64,000 nt of DNA from the NCBI GenBank assembly GCA_041686955.1, contig JAWLCV010000013.1:1-64000 (forward strand), in the 5' to 3' direction. The position numbers and the translations under genes are program-made. This DNA comes from UBA7803 sp041686955. GTDB taxonomy: Bacteria > Pseudomonadota > Gammaproteobacteria > Pseudomonadales > Azotimanducaceae. Positions 43,111 through 51,822 of this stretch are shown here, one piece after another. The notes under the pieces were generated by a model that worked only from the letters and a program-made list of their open reading frames with translations, ran no database searches and was not told where the DNA came from. Numbering within the stretch: the stretch's first letter is position 1; each line of letters opens with the position of its first letter.

Positions 43111-44139
43111 TCAGGGCCGCTCGATGAGCGCTGCGATGCCCTGAAATCCCGGCCGCTCGAGCAGACGCGCCACGCACGGCTCCTTCGCCGCGCGGCGGCG
43201 CTGCCGCCAGTCCAGAGCCCGCGCCCACGCCTCGGCCGCTGCCACCGTGCGCGCGTTGCACAGGTGCGCCAGACTGTCCCCGTCCTCGGGACCGGCCACT
43301 TCGACAACGGATGATTCCGTCGCGGGCGGACCTTCCGGCACGTCGTGCGGTAAGCCTTCGGGCACGTCGTGCAGTGAGCCTGCCGGCGAGCCTTCCGGCG
43401 AGCCTTTCGGCGAGCCTTCCGGCGAGCCTTTCGGCGAGCCTGCCAGGGGACGGGCACCGTTTCCGCCAGTCTGGGCCGCTGCCGCTACCGATGGCTCCAC
43501 CGCCGTGTCGCTTCCTTCGGGCGGGGAGGTAGCCGGCCGACGAGGGGCGAGCGGTACGTCCAGTGACGGCGCCGGAGCGTCGGGTGCGGCCACGTCGGTG
43601 GCCGGCCGTGATCCGCCGTCGGGGGCCGCGAGCCAGAGCAGCGCCACCGTACCGGCCACGAGCCCCAGAACCACCAGTAGAGACGCCAGATTGCGCGAGT
43701 CCCGGGGCGCCCGACGCCGCCTGGGGCGCCGCCGCAGCAGGGAAGGCGCGGTCGCTGGGTCGTCGGGCCCTGATCGCAGCGCCTTGACCAGCCGGGCGTG
43801 CTCGAGCCACCGCACCACCGAGCCGACCTTGCGGTCCGCGGAACGCGCCGGCCAGCTCTGCATGTCCACCACCCTGGCACAGGGGCCCGGCAAGGGAGCG
43901 TCGTCGAGCCGGATGGCCAGCACATCGGGACCCGACCGGTCCGGGCCCGAGGTGAACAGCTCGACGATCCACGGCTCCCGCAGGGCACGCCGGGTGCAGG
44001 CCACCACGCACGGGTCGGTCGGACGGGCCACCGCCTCACTGTGCAGGCTGACGGCCTGGCCCGCCCGCGCCAGCAGATCCGTCAGCAGGATGACCCGGTG
44101 CTGGTCGTCGGCTGCGCAGAAGAAGTCCACGGCGTCCAT
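43111..44139 (-). CDS. Hypothetical TIR-like single-pass membrane protein with Gly-Ser-Pro repeats
   Basis: The 342-residue protein is of uncertain family. Residues 1-118 resemble a TIR-type domain by layout: an FFCAADDQHRV start, VVACTRRALREPWIVEL, and VLAIRLDDAPLP followed by a WLEH helix. The usual catalytic Glu position after the Trp is shifted by one, so activity is doubtful. A basic stretch precedes one membrane helix (about 151-173). The outer part is Pro/Ala rich with five GSPE/GSPK repeats and a DVPEG repeat, then a Cys-containing helical tail. No effector partner is nearby. Domain detection with profiles is needed before calling it TIR. Confidence 0.6.
   Translation of the reverse strand: MDAVDFFCAADDQHRVILLTDLLARAGQAVSLHSEAVARPTDPCVVACTRRALREPWIVELFTSGPDRSGPDVLAIRLDDAPLPGPCARVVDMQSWPARSADRKVGSVVRWLEHARLVKALRSGPDDPATAPSLLRRRPRRRRAPRDSRNLASLLVVLGLVAGTVALLWLAAPDGGSRPATDVAAPDAPAPSLDVPLAPRRPATSPPEGSDTAVEPSVAAAAQTGGNGARPLAGSPKGSPEGSPKGSPEGSPAGSLHDVPEGLPHDVPEGPPATESSVVEVAGPEDGDSLAHLCNARTVAAAEAWARALDWRQRRRAAKEPCVARLLERPGFQGIAALIERP
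43385..43444. repeat. Five 12-bp tandem repeats inside the TIR-like gene
   Basis: The unit GGCGAGCCTTCC alternates with GGCGAGCCTTTC, and the fifth copy is slightly diverged. It encodes the GSPE/GSPK repeats. A second short duplication around 43337-43372 encodes two DVPEG-containing segments. Confidence 0.88.
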
Positions 44140-44171
44140 ACAGGGAACATAGCAGGCCCGGCGCCGGCTGC

Positions 44172-46526
44172 TCAGCGCAGCACGCCGGCTGCCTCGAGCG
44201 CATCGATGCGGTCGCTGTCGTAGCCGAGCACATCGCCGAGAACCCGGTGATTGTCCATGCCGAACCAGGGCGCGTGGGTCGGACACTTGGCCCGCGTCCG
44301 CGAGAAGCGCAGCCGCGAGCTTTCCACGGCGGCGCGGGCGACGTCCCGGTGGGCGACCGGCAGGAAGTGCTGCCGATGCTCGAGCTGCGGGTCGGCGTAG
44401 AGGTCGTGGGTGTCCAGCACCCGGTGCGCCGGCACCCCGGCCGCCTGCAGGCGGCGCTCCAGCAGAGCCCCGTCCTGGCTCCGGGTCCAGCCGGCGATGC
44501 GCGTATCGATGAGATCCTCAGCCTCCCTGCGCTCTGCAAGATTCGTTACGCCCGATGCCAGCAGGTCCTCCATGTCCGCCAGCCCGCACAGGCGCCGCCA
44601 CTCGTCGTCGTCGGTCACCGCGATGGCGATCCAGCGGTCCTCGCCCGCCACGGGATAGACGCCGGACGGCGCATGCTCCCGGTCGCGGTTGCCCCGCGCC
44701 GCCGCCACCTTGCCGTCGTTCAGCCACGCCAGGCACTCCGGCGCGAGAAACTGCAGAGCGGCCTCCACCTGAGCCATGTCCACGTATTGGCCGCGGCCGG
44801 TGATGGCCCGATGCCGCAGCGCGCCCAAGATGGCCAGCGCGTTGAAGCGAACGGAAGTGAAGTCCGTGTAGGGCCCGAAGCACCCGGTGGGCGGCTGATC
44901 GGGGTGACCGGTGAGGCCATGAAAGCCCGCCACGGCGGCGGCCGAGTTGCCGAATCCCGCATACGGGCTCCACGGCCCGGACTGCCCCATCAGCGAGGAC
45001 GCCACCATGATGATGTTCGGGTTCAGCGCCTTCACCCGCGGGTAGTCGAACCCCATGCGGGCCACCACCCCGGGGGCAAATGCCTCCGTGAACACGTCGG
45101 CCCAGCGAACGAGATCCGCCAGTACCTCGCGGCCCGCCTCGCTGCCCAGGTCGAGGCTCAGATTCAGCTTGTTGCAGTTGGTGGTGTGATGACACGCGGC
45201 ACGCTCCGGGTCTCGCACACCGTCCACGTAGGGCGGCACGCTGCGCACCATGTCGACGCGGCTGCTCGATTCCACGTGAACCACCGTGGCGCCGTAGTCC
45301 GCCAGCATCCGGGTCGCGCCCGGCCCCGCCACCACCCAGAACAGGTCGAGGACCTTCAATCCCGCCAGCGGTCCGTCCCCGGACTCAGGCGTGAAGCCGA
45401 GCCCGGAACGGCGCTTCCCGGGGGAGCGCCAGGTGCGCGGCGCGTTCTCCGTCATCGGCAGCGGCGAGGCGGAGAAGCGGGCGAACGCCCCCGGCCGGCG
45501 CCCCGCCCGGCCCGTTCGCAGGAAATCCCGGGCACGAACGTGTTCCGACTCCAGAAGATCCGCCGTGGTGAACACGGGCGCCACCAGCAGGCGCCGCCGC
45601 ACGGCCTCGTCCATGAGCTCGGCCTTGCTGCGGGAGGCCATCAGCTGCTCGATTCCCCGCTGCACCGGCGCCCAATCCGCTTCGGTGATGCGCCCCTGCA
45701 GCATCTGCACCCCGACTTCGCCCCAGGGCCAGCGCAGCTCTGCGTCGGAGCAGAGGCCCTCCTCACGCACCCAAGCCATCAGTCGCTGCATGAAGGGCGC
45801 GAGCTGGGGGAGCACGCCCTGGGTCACCAGCACCCAGCCGTCCCGCGCCCGGAACTGGGAACGTAGCTGCACGGCGCCCATGGCGGTGCCGTAGGCGGAG
45901 CGCTCGGCCCGGTCCTGGCCCACGGCGGCATCCAGCGCCCGTGACAGGAGCGCCAGGGTCGACGATTCCTGAGCCGAGATGTCCACGTGCTGGCCGCGGC
46001 CGCTCCGGCTCCGCTCCGCGAGCGCGACGAGCACGGCCACGGCGGCGTCCGCCGCGGCGTGAGCGTGAGCCTGAGGGGAGCTGATCCGCAGCGGTGCCCG
46101 ATCGGCGCTGCCGCTGACGTAGAGGTGCCCGGACGCCGCCGTGACGGTGAGGTCCGTGCAGTGGTAACCGCGCTTCGGACCGGTGCGGCCGAACCCGCTG
46201 ATGGTCACGTGCACGAGCGCGGGGTTGAGGCGTCCCGTGGCCGCCGGGTGGAGATCCAGCGACTCCAGGACTCCGGGGCCCCCGGTCTCGATCAGCACGT
46301 CGGCCAGGGCGAGCTCTTGGCGCAGACGCTCCGGTTCCCGCTTCCAGTCCACCGTGTGAACGCCCTTGCCCAGCGTGTAGGCCCGCCAGTGACGCGAGGC
46401 GGTCAGCCGTTCGGCGTGCTCCGGCAGCACCCATTGCTGAACGTCGGCGCCCATGTCCGCGAGCAGCTGCCCGCACATGAGGCCGAGCCCGGTGGAGAGA
46501 TCCAGCACCCGTACGTCATTCAGCAT
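44172..46526 (-). CDS. Double-domain class III (CaiB/BaiF) CoA transferase
   Basis: The 784-residue protein contains two family III CoA-transferase modules in tandem. Each starts with VRVLDLSTGLGLMCGQLLADMGADV or LKVLDLFWVVAGPGATRMLADYGATVV and later has GRGQHVDIS or GRGQYVDMA. Aligning the copies from GRGQ backwards, the catalytic Asp is present in the second half (Asp555 in GPYTDFTS) but is His154 in the first, so one active site per chain is likely. The ATG at 46526 lies 11 bp inside the preceding secreted-protein gene. It probably moves CoA between carboxylic acids; the substrate is unknown. Confidence 0.85.
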   Translation of the reverse strand: MLNDVRVLDLSTGLGLMCGQLLADMGADVQQWVLPEHAERLTASRHWRAYTLGKGVHTVDWKREPERLRQELALADVLIETGGPGVLESLDLHPAATGRLNPALVHVTISGFGRTGPKRGYHCTDLTVTAASGHLYVSGSADRAPLRISSPQAHAHAAADAAVAVLVALAERSRSGRGQHVDISAQESSTLALLSRALDAAVGQDRAERSAYGTAMGAVQLRSQFRARDGWVLVTQGVLPQLAPFMQRLMAWVREEGLCSDAELRWPWGEVGVQMLQGRITEADWAPVQRGIEQLMASRSKAELMDEAVRRRLLVAPVFTTADLLESEHVRARDFLRTGRAGRRPGAFARFSASPLPMTENAPRTWRSPGKRRSGLGFTPESGDGPLAGLKVLDLFWVVAGPGATRMLADYGATVVHVESSSRVDMVRSVPPYVDGVRDPERAACHHTTNCNKLNLSLDLGSEAGREVLADLVRWADVFTEAFAPGVVARMGFDYPRVKALNPNIIMVASSLMGQSGPWSPYAGFGNSAAAVAGFHGLTGHPDQPPTGCFGPYTDFTSVRFNALAILGALRHRAITGRGQYVDMAQVEAALQFLAPECLAWLNDGKVAAARGNRDREHAPSGVYPVAGEDRWIAIAVTDDDEWRRLCGLADMEDLLASGVTNLAERREAEDLIDTRIAGWTRSQDGALLERRLQAAGVPAHRVLDTHDLYADPQLEHRQHFLPVAHRDVARAAVESSRLRFSRTRAKCPTHAPWFGMDNHRVLGDVLGYDSDRIDALEAAGVLR

Positions 46527-47418
46527 GAATCCCCTCGCCGACCCTTTCCACACCGTGCAGGTACATGGCGCGGGCCGTGCCGCGCACCGCGGCGACCTGC
46601 CGCGCCAGGGCGAATTCCGCATAGAGCGGGTCGTCCGCCAGCAGCACGCACCGCTGGCCGCCGCGCTCATCGCAGGGGAACTCCACGCGGCGGCCGAAAC
46701 TGTTGCCGGCGGGCCCGTATTCGCCGAAGTCGCCCGGCTCGGCGGCGGGCGCCCAGAACGATCGCCACGTGGTCGGCAGCCCGCCGATGGGGGAAGCGAC
46801 CGCCCGCAGGGTATCCCGGGCCACCTCCTGCAGCACCGCCCGGTAGCTCTCCGGCGGCGGATCCAGGAATTCACAGTCGCCCGCCAGCGCCGCCTCCAGC
46901 GCGTCCTCGTCCACCCGATAATTGTCGAAGCGGTCACCGAAGCTGCCACGCCAGAACCGGGTGGAGTACACGGGCACCGCCCGCGACGGCGAGCTGACGA
47001 GCTGGATGTAACTGACGATCCGGCCCAGCTCCCGGTAGCGGTCGGTCTCGTCGTCGGCGTTCCCGAGCTCGTCCACGAGCTCCTCGAAGTGGTCCAGGAA
47101 ACGGGTGTTGACGAGCCACAGGAACCGCCGGTCGTCACCCCCGCCCACGTCGAAATAGCTCCAGCGGAAGAACCGCACCAGGAAGTTGCTGTTGGCCAGC
47201 CCCATGTTGCTGTTGGCGATGAAGCGCACCTGCAGCGGGGTGAGCGGCTGAACCCCCGTGCCGTCGAGGCAGCGGTTCAGAGTCTTGGCGGCGTGGAAGG
47301 TCAGCCGCTGGTGCACGACCGGCTCGTAGCCGAAGCCGCTTCCCGGCGCGAGCGCCACTGCCAGCAGCAGGGACCGGCCCAGCCAGCGGCGGAACGCCCC
47401 GGCCCGACGGCGGGTCAT
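46516..47418 (-). CDS. Uncharacterised secreted protein
   Basis: The 300-residue product starts with a basic stretch and a signal peptide (RRWLGRSLLLAVALAPGSGFG). The mature part begins YEPVVHQRLTFHAAKTLNRCL and contains ELGRIVSYIQLVSSPSRAVPVYSTRFW and a Cys pair (FPCDERGGQRC). The layout faintly recalls the zinc phospholipase C/P1-nuclease fold (early His, then a helix where those enzymes read HxxxD), but the metal ligands are not convincingly kept. Its ATG overlaps the folK stop as ATGA. I do not recognise a family with confidence. Confidence 0.7.
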   Translation of the reverse strand: MTRRRAGAFRRWLGRSLLLAVALAPGSGFGYEPVVHQRLTFHAAKTLNRCLDGTGVQPLTPLQVRFIANSNMGLANSNFLVRFFRWSYFDVGGGDDRRFLWLVNTRFLDHFEELVDELGNADDETDRYRELGRIVSYIQLVSSPSRAVPVYSTRFWRGSFGDRFDNYRVDEDALEAALAGDCEFLDPPPESYRAVLQEVARDTLRAVASPIGGLPTTWRSFWAPAAEPGDFGEYGPAGNSFGRRVEFPCDERGGQRCVLLADDPLYAEFALARQVAAVRGTARAMYLHGVERVGEGIHAE

Positions 47419-47936
47419 GACGCCTCGAGCCGTTCCACCCGCTCGTCGCTGTCCAGCGCGTCGAGCAGCGCGGCGATGGTCCGGCCGGTTCCCGGCCACG
47501 TCACGTCGGGCAGAACCTCCGCCGCAGGCGCGAGCACGAACATCCGGTCCACGGCGCGGGGATGAGGCAGAACGAACTCGGGACGATCCCGCACCTCGTC
47601 GTCGAACAGCAGCAGATCCAGGTCGAGCTCCCGGGGCGCGTTGCGCGGGGCCCGGGACTCGCGCCCGTACTCGGCCTCCAGGGCCTTCAGCGCCGCCAGC
47701 AGGCTCTCCGGGGTCACCTCCCGGCGCGGTTCGAAGGCCACCGCGGCGTTGACGAAATCCGCCGATCCGGGCGGGCAATCCACGGGAGACGTGCGCCACA
47801 GCGAGGAACGCCGCAATGGGCCCACGGCGAAGCGCTCCAGGCGCTTCATGGCCTCCCGCACGATGGCGACGGAATCGCCGCGGTTGGAGCCCAGACCGAT
47901 CAGAACCATGGATTCACCGAAGGCAGCCGTGGCCAC
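47415..47936 (-). CDS. folK: 2-amino-4-hydroxy-6-hydroxymethyldihydropteridine pyrophosphokinase
   Basis: Folate-pathway enzyme that transfers pyrophosphate from ATP to the pterin alcohol. The signature pieces are present: IGLGSNRGDS at the N-terminus, NAAVAFEPRR, and the HPPK motif region RAPRNAPRELDLDLLLFDDEV with VLPHPRAVDRMFVLAP. The GTG at 47936 (173 residues, GGAG 11 nt upstream) is used; an ATG at 47909 would give 164 residues, nearer E. coli FolK (159). It overlaps the secreted-protein gene as ATGA. Confidence 0.93.
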   Translation of the reverse strand: MATAAFGESMVLIGLGSNRGDSVAIVREAMKRLERFAVGPLRRSSLWRTSPVDCPPGSADFVNAAVAFEPRREVTPESLLAALKALEAEYGRESRAPRNAPRELDLDLLLFDDEVRDRPEFVLPHPRAVDRMFVLAPAAEVLPDVTWPGTGRTIAALLDALDSDERVERLEAS

Positions 47937-48026
47937 ATACTACCCGCTCCCCGCGGCAATGTAGTAATCCACCGGGGGGTTTGGCAAACTCGGAAGGTTT
48001 CTCACATCCACTCCAGGGGGCATCAG

Positions 48027-49121
48027 ATGAAAGCGGCAGTACTGCGCGAGATCAACAAACCGCTCGAGATCGAGGACATTCAGCACGGCGACCCGGGGCC
48101 CCGGGAGGTGCTCGTGCGTACCGTCGCCGCCGGCGTCTGCCATTCCGACCTGCACTTCCAGAACGGTTCCTACCCGTACCCCCTGCCCGCCGTGCTCGGC
48201 CACGAATCCGCCGGCATCGTCGAAGCGGTGGGCTCGGACGTCACCTACGTCAAGCCGGGTGATCACGTCATCACCTGCCTTTCGGCCTTCTGCGGCCACT
48301 GCGAGTACTGCCTCACCGGTCACATGTCGCTGTGCCAGGAGCCCGAGCTGCAGCGCGCTCCCGATCAGCCGCCGCGCCTGGCCAAGCAGAAGAACGGCGA
48401 ATCCGAGAACGTCTGGCAGTTCCTCAACCTGTCGTCCTTCGCCGAGTACATGCTGGTCCACGAGCACGCCATCGCGAAGATCCGCGAGGACATGCCCATG
48501 GATCGCGCGGCTCTCATCGGCTGCGCCGTCACCACCGGGGTGGGCGCGGTGTTCCACACCGCGCGAGTCGAGCCCGGCAGCACCGTGGCGGTGATCGGCT
48601 GCGGCGGCGTGGGCCTCTCGGCCATCAACGGCGCCGCCATCGCCGGTGCCGCCCGCATCATCGCGGTGGACATGGTGCCGGGCAAGCTCGAGCTGGCGCG
48701 CAAGTTCGGCGCCACCGACGTGGTGAATGCCAAGGACGACGACCCCGTCGGCACCATCCAGGAGATGACCGGCGGCGGCGTGCACTACTCCTTCGAGGCC
48801 ATCGGCCTCAAGCAGACCGCCGAGCAGGCTTTCAAGATGCTCGCCCGGGGCGGCACCGCCACCATCATCGGCATGATCCCCGTAGGCACCATGATCGAGC
48901 TGCACGGACCCGAGTTCCTCATGGAGCGCAAGATCCAGGGCTCGAACATGGGCTCCAACCGGTTCCGGGTGGACATGCCCCGTTTCGTCGAGCTCTACCT
49001 GCAGGGCCGTCTGCACCTCGACGACCTGATCTCCCGCCGCATCAAGCTCGAGGACGTCAACGAAGGCATGGAAGCGCTGAAGACGGGCGAGGTGGCCCGC
49101 AGCGTCATCATGTTCGAGTAG
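48027..49121 (+). CDS. Zinc-dependent alcohol dehydrogenase (MDR family)
   Basis: The 364-residue medium-chain dehydrogenase has catalytic zinc ligands in GVCHSD and GHESAG, four structural-zinc cysteines in FCGHCEYCLTGHMSLC, and the NAD-binding IGCGGVGLSAI (about residues 193-203). The closest look is the class III/NDMA-type alcohol dehydrogenase branch. AGGGGG lies 7 nt before the ATG. It stands alone between folK (divergent) and the Deg protease (convergent, one base between stops). Confidence 0.9.
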   Translation: MKAAVLREINKPLEIEDIQHGDPGPREVLVRTVAAGVCHSDLHFQNGSYPYPLPAVLGHESAGIVEAVGSDVTYVKPGDHVITCLSAFCGHCEYCLTGHMSLCQEPELQRAPDQPPRLAKQKNGESENVWQFLNLSSFAEYMLVHEHAIAKIREDMPMDRAALIGCAVTTGVGAVFHTARVEPGSTVAVIGCGGVGLSAINGAAIAGAARIIAVDMVPGKLELARKFGATDVVNAKDDDPVGTIQEMTGGGVHYSFEAIGLKQTAEQAFKMLARGGTATIIGMIPVGTMIELHGPEFLMERKIQGSNMGSNRFRVDMPRFVELYLQGRLHLDDLISRRIKLEDVNEGMEALKTGEVARSVIMFE

Positions 49122-49122
49122 C

Positions 49123-50469
49123 TCAGCGGATGGCGACGTAGCCGAACTGGCCGGCGCGGTAGACCCGAAGCAGAAGCTGACGGTCGCTGACGCCGGCCCC
49201 TTCCCGCAGGTCGCCGAGATCCTGAATGGCCACCCTGTTGGCGGCGACGATGACGTCGCCCGGGCGCAGCCCGTAGTGCCAGGCACGGCTGTCGGTGTCC
49301 ACCTCGGTGACCAGCACCCCGGCGCCGAGGGCCGTGTCGTTCTGATTGCGGAAGTTCTGGAGCTCCGTGCCCGTCAGCCGCGGATCGATCCGCTCACCGC
49401 GCACCTTCTCGAGATGGTCCTCCCGGATCTCGAGGACGACACGGCGGTTGCGGCCGTCGCGCACCACCTCCATCTCCACCCGGTCGCCGATGAAGATCAC
49501 GGCAGCCTGGCTGTGAAAGTCGGTGACGCGGCGAATGGGACGTTCGCCGATGCGGACGATGACGTCCCCTGCTTCGATGCCGGCGCGGTCGGCCGCGCTC
49601 TCCGGCTCCACCTCCACCACCACCACGCCGTCGTGCCGCTCGAGCCCGAAGGCCTCGGCCAGCTCGACGTTGAGCGGCTGCACGGCCACGCCGAGAAAGC
49701 CCCGGCGCACTTCGCCGTGGCTGATGAGCTCGTTCATGATGGCCCGCACCATGTTGCCCGGAATGGCGAAGCCGATGCCCACGTTGCCGCCGCTCGGCGC
49801 CAGAATGGCAGTGTTGATGCCCACCAGGCGGCCCGATAGATCCACCAGGGCGCCGCCGGAGTTGCCGGGGTTGATGGATGCGTCCGTCTGGATGAAATCC
49901 TCGTAGCCCTCGATGCCGAGACCGCTGCGGCCGAGGGCGCTGACGATGCCGCTGGTCACGGTCTGATTCAGTCCGAACGGGTTGCCGATGGCCACCACGA
50001 AGTCCCCCACGCGAACGCTGGCGGAGTCGGCGAACTCGATCTCGCTCAGATCCTCGGCCGGCACCTGGAGCACCGCCAGATCCACCTGGGGGTCCACGCC
50101 CACCAGCTCCGCCTTCAGGGTACGGCCGTCCGCCAGGGTCACGGAGACCTCGTCCGCCCGGTGCACCACGTGATTGTTGGTGACGATGTAGCCGCGCTCC
50201 GCGTCCACCACCACGCCGGAACCGGCGCTCTGGGTGCGGCGGTAGCGCCGGCCCTCGGGCACGTTGAAGAATCGCCGGAAGAAGGGATCCTCCAGCAGCG
50301 GGTTGCGCACCTGCACCGTGGTGAACGTGGCGATGTTCACCACCGCCGGCGTGGTGCGTTCCAGCATGGGCGAAAGGCTCGGCAACGGCTCACCGTCTGC
50401 GGTGGCGAGCGGCAGAGCCGCCCCGGCGTCCAGCGAGAAGATCAGCAGCAGCAACGGGACCAGGCGCAT
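49123..50469 (-). CDS. degQ: Deg/HtrA-family periplasmic serine protease
   Basis: The 448-residue periplasmic protease/chaperone has a signal peptide (RLVPLLLLIFSLDAGAA), a trypsin-like domain with the triad His in IVTNNHVV, Asp in DPQVDLAVL and Ser in NPGNSGG, then two PDZ domains (from about 250 and 350). The ATG at 50469 is chosen because GGAG lies 6 nt upstream; an ATG at 50481 adds MEYG before it. DegP and DegQ cannot be told apart here, but the short Q-loop favours DegQ. It starts 11 bp after the MFS transporter stop on the same strand. Confidence 0.92.
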   Translation of the reverse strand: MRLVPLLLLIFSLDAGAALPLATADGEPLPSLSPMLERTTPAVVNIATFTTVQVRNPLLEDPFFRRFFNVPEGRRYRRTQSAGSGVVVDAERGYIVTNNHVVHRADEVSVTLADGRTLKAELVGVDPQVDLAVLQVPAEDLSEIEFADSASVRVGDFVVAIGNPFGLNQTVTSGIVSALGRSGLGIEGYEDFIQTDASINPGNSGGALVDLSGRLVGINTAILAPSGGNVGIGFAIPGNMVRAIMNELISHGEVRRGFLGVAVQPLNVELAEAFGLERHDGVVVVEVEPESAADRAGIEAGDVIVRIGERPIRRVTDFHSQAAVIFIGDRVEMEVVRDGRNRRVVLEIREDHLEKVRGERIDPRLTGTELQNFRNQNDTALGAGVLVTEVDTDSRAWHYGLRPGDVIVAANRVAIQDLGDLREGAGVSDRQLLLRVYRAGQFGYVAIR

Positions 50470-50480
50470 TCCATACTCCA

Positions 50481-51695
50481 TCAGACAGTCACGGATCGGC
50501 TTCGGGGCACCGGCTCACGGCCGGCGGCGAGCAGCAGCGCCATGGCGAGCGCCGATGCGCTGACGCCGGCCAGATAGGCGGGCCCGTAGCCGAAGGCGTC
50601 GAACATCGTGCCGATGACCGCAGGGCCCGCGGCGACACCGAGCACCGACACGGCGTTGGACAACGAGAAGATTCGCGCGTAAGCGTAACCGCCGAAGGCG
50701 TCCGCCAGCCACAGCGGATGCAGCATGAGCAGATTGCCCACGGTGCCGCCGAACACGGCCGCGCCCACCACCATCTGGAGAGGTCCCTGCGCGGTGGCGA
50801 TGGTGGCGAGGCCCAGCCCCTGCCCTGCCAGCATGGCCAGGGTGAACCGCCGGATGGGCATCCGGGTCACCAGCCAGCCGCCGGCGAAACGTCCCAGGAT
50901 GCTCATCAGCGACAGGGCTTGAACCGCGGCGGCCGCCACCCGGTGATCGGCGATCAGGCTGGCGCGGTTGTACAGATGGGAGATGCCGCCCACCTGGGCA
51001 CCCATGCACACCACGTAGCCCAGGGTCAGCATGACGAAGAACCGGCTGCGCACGGCGTCGCCGTAGCGCCACGCCCCATCGGTTCGACCGTGGGCGCTGG
51101 CGTCCCCGGCCGGCAAGGGCGGCGGCACGCGCACCACCCAGAGCGCGACGGGCACCACCAGCACGAAGAAGGCGGCCCCGAACCAGGGAATCGCCGTCTC
51201 GAGCCCCCAATCGTTCAGCAACCGTGCCGACACGGGGGTGAGCACGATGCCGCCGGCGGAGAGGCCGGTGGAGGCCAGCGACAGCGCCACCGAGCGGTTG
51301 GACCCCGGGAACCAGCGCGTGACGAGGGTGGTGGCGGTGACGATGGAGATGGCGCTGTTGCCGATGCCGAACAGCGTGAACAGCACGTAGAGCTGCCAGA
51401 GGGACCGGACCTCACCCACGAGGCCGAGCGCCAGGCCGCCCAGCGCGGCGCCGCCGATCATCACCCATCGCACGTCGTACCCGTCGATCAGACGGGCCAC
51501 CGCCATCCCGGTGACGCCGCCCACCACGAAGAACAGGCTCACCGCCACCGACACCTGGGATACGGCGAACCCTCGCGCTTCGGACAGCACGTTGATGTAG
51601 ACCGAGAGGTTGTAGAACCCGAAGCCCGAGGACACCGTGAGCACGAGAAATATCCCGGCCACGACCCACCAGCCGTAATACACGCGACTCGCCAA
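50481..51695 (-). CDS. MFS transporter (oxalate/formate antiporter-like)
   Basis: The 404-residue major-facilitator permease has twelve predicted membrane helices. The N-terminus YYGWWVVAGIFLVLTVSSGFGFYNLSVYI is typical of the oxalate/formate antiporter-like group. The start is uncertain: the TTG at 51695 (MASRVYYGWW) fits relatives, while an open frame extends to 51761. TACAAT about 20-25 bp upstream of that TTG could be a -10. The substrate is unknown, possibly a small carboxylate. Confidence 0.87.
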   Translation of the reverse strand: MASRVYYGWWVVAGIFLVLTVSSGFGFYNLSVYINVLSEARGFAVSQVSVAVSLFFVVGGVTGMAVARLIDGYDVRWVMIGGAALGGLALGLVGEVRSLWQLYVLFTLFGIGNSAISIVTATTLVTRWFPGSNRSVALSLASTGLSAGGIVLTPVSARLLNDWGLETAIPWFGAAFFVLVVPVALWVVRVPPPLPAGDASAHGRTDGAWRYGDAVRSRFFVMLTLGYVVCMGAQVGGISHLYNRASLIADHRVAAAAVQALSLMSILGRFAGGWLVTRMPIRRFTLAMLAGQGLGLATIATAQGPLQMVVGAAVFGGTVGNLLMLHPLWLADAFGGYAYARIFSLSNAVSVLGVAAGPAVIGTMFDAFGYGPAYLAGVSASALAMALLLAAGREPVPRSRSVTV

Positions 51696-51822
51696 CGATC
51701 CCGCACCCGCACGTTTGCGCCATTGTACCCCGGCGCGCGGTTGACACGGGCGCGCGGCCACGGAATCCTGCGCGACCCACGGCGGCCGCTGGAGCCGCTT
51801 CGCTCACCGGTCAAGACTGTCC

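Noticed and set aside
43385..43444. Regular short repeats considered as a CRISPR-like array
   Set aside because: The 12-bp units have no spacers and are in-frame coding repeats.
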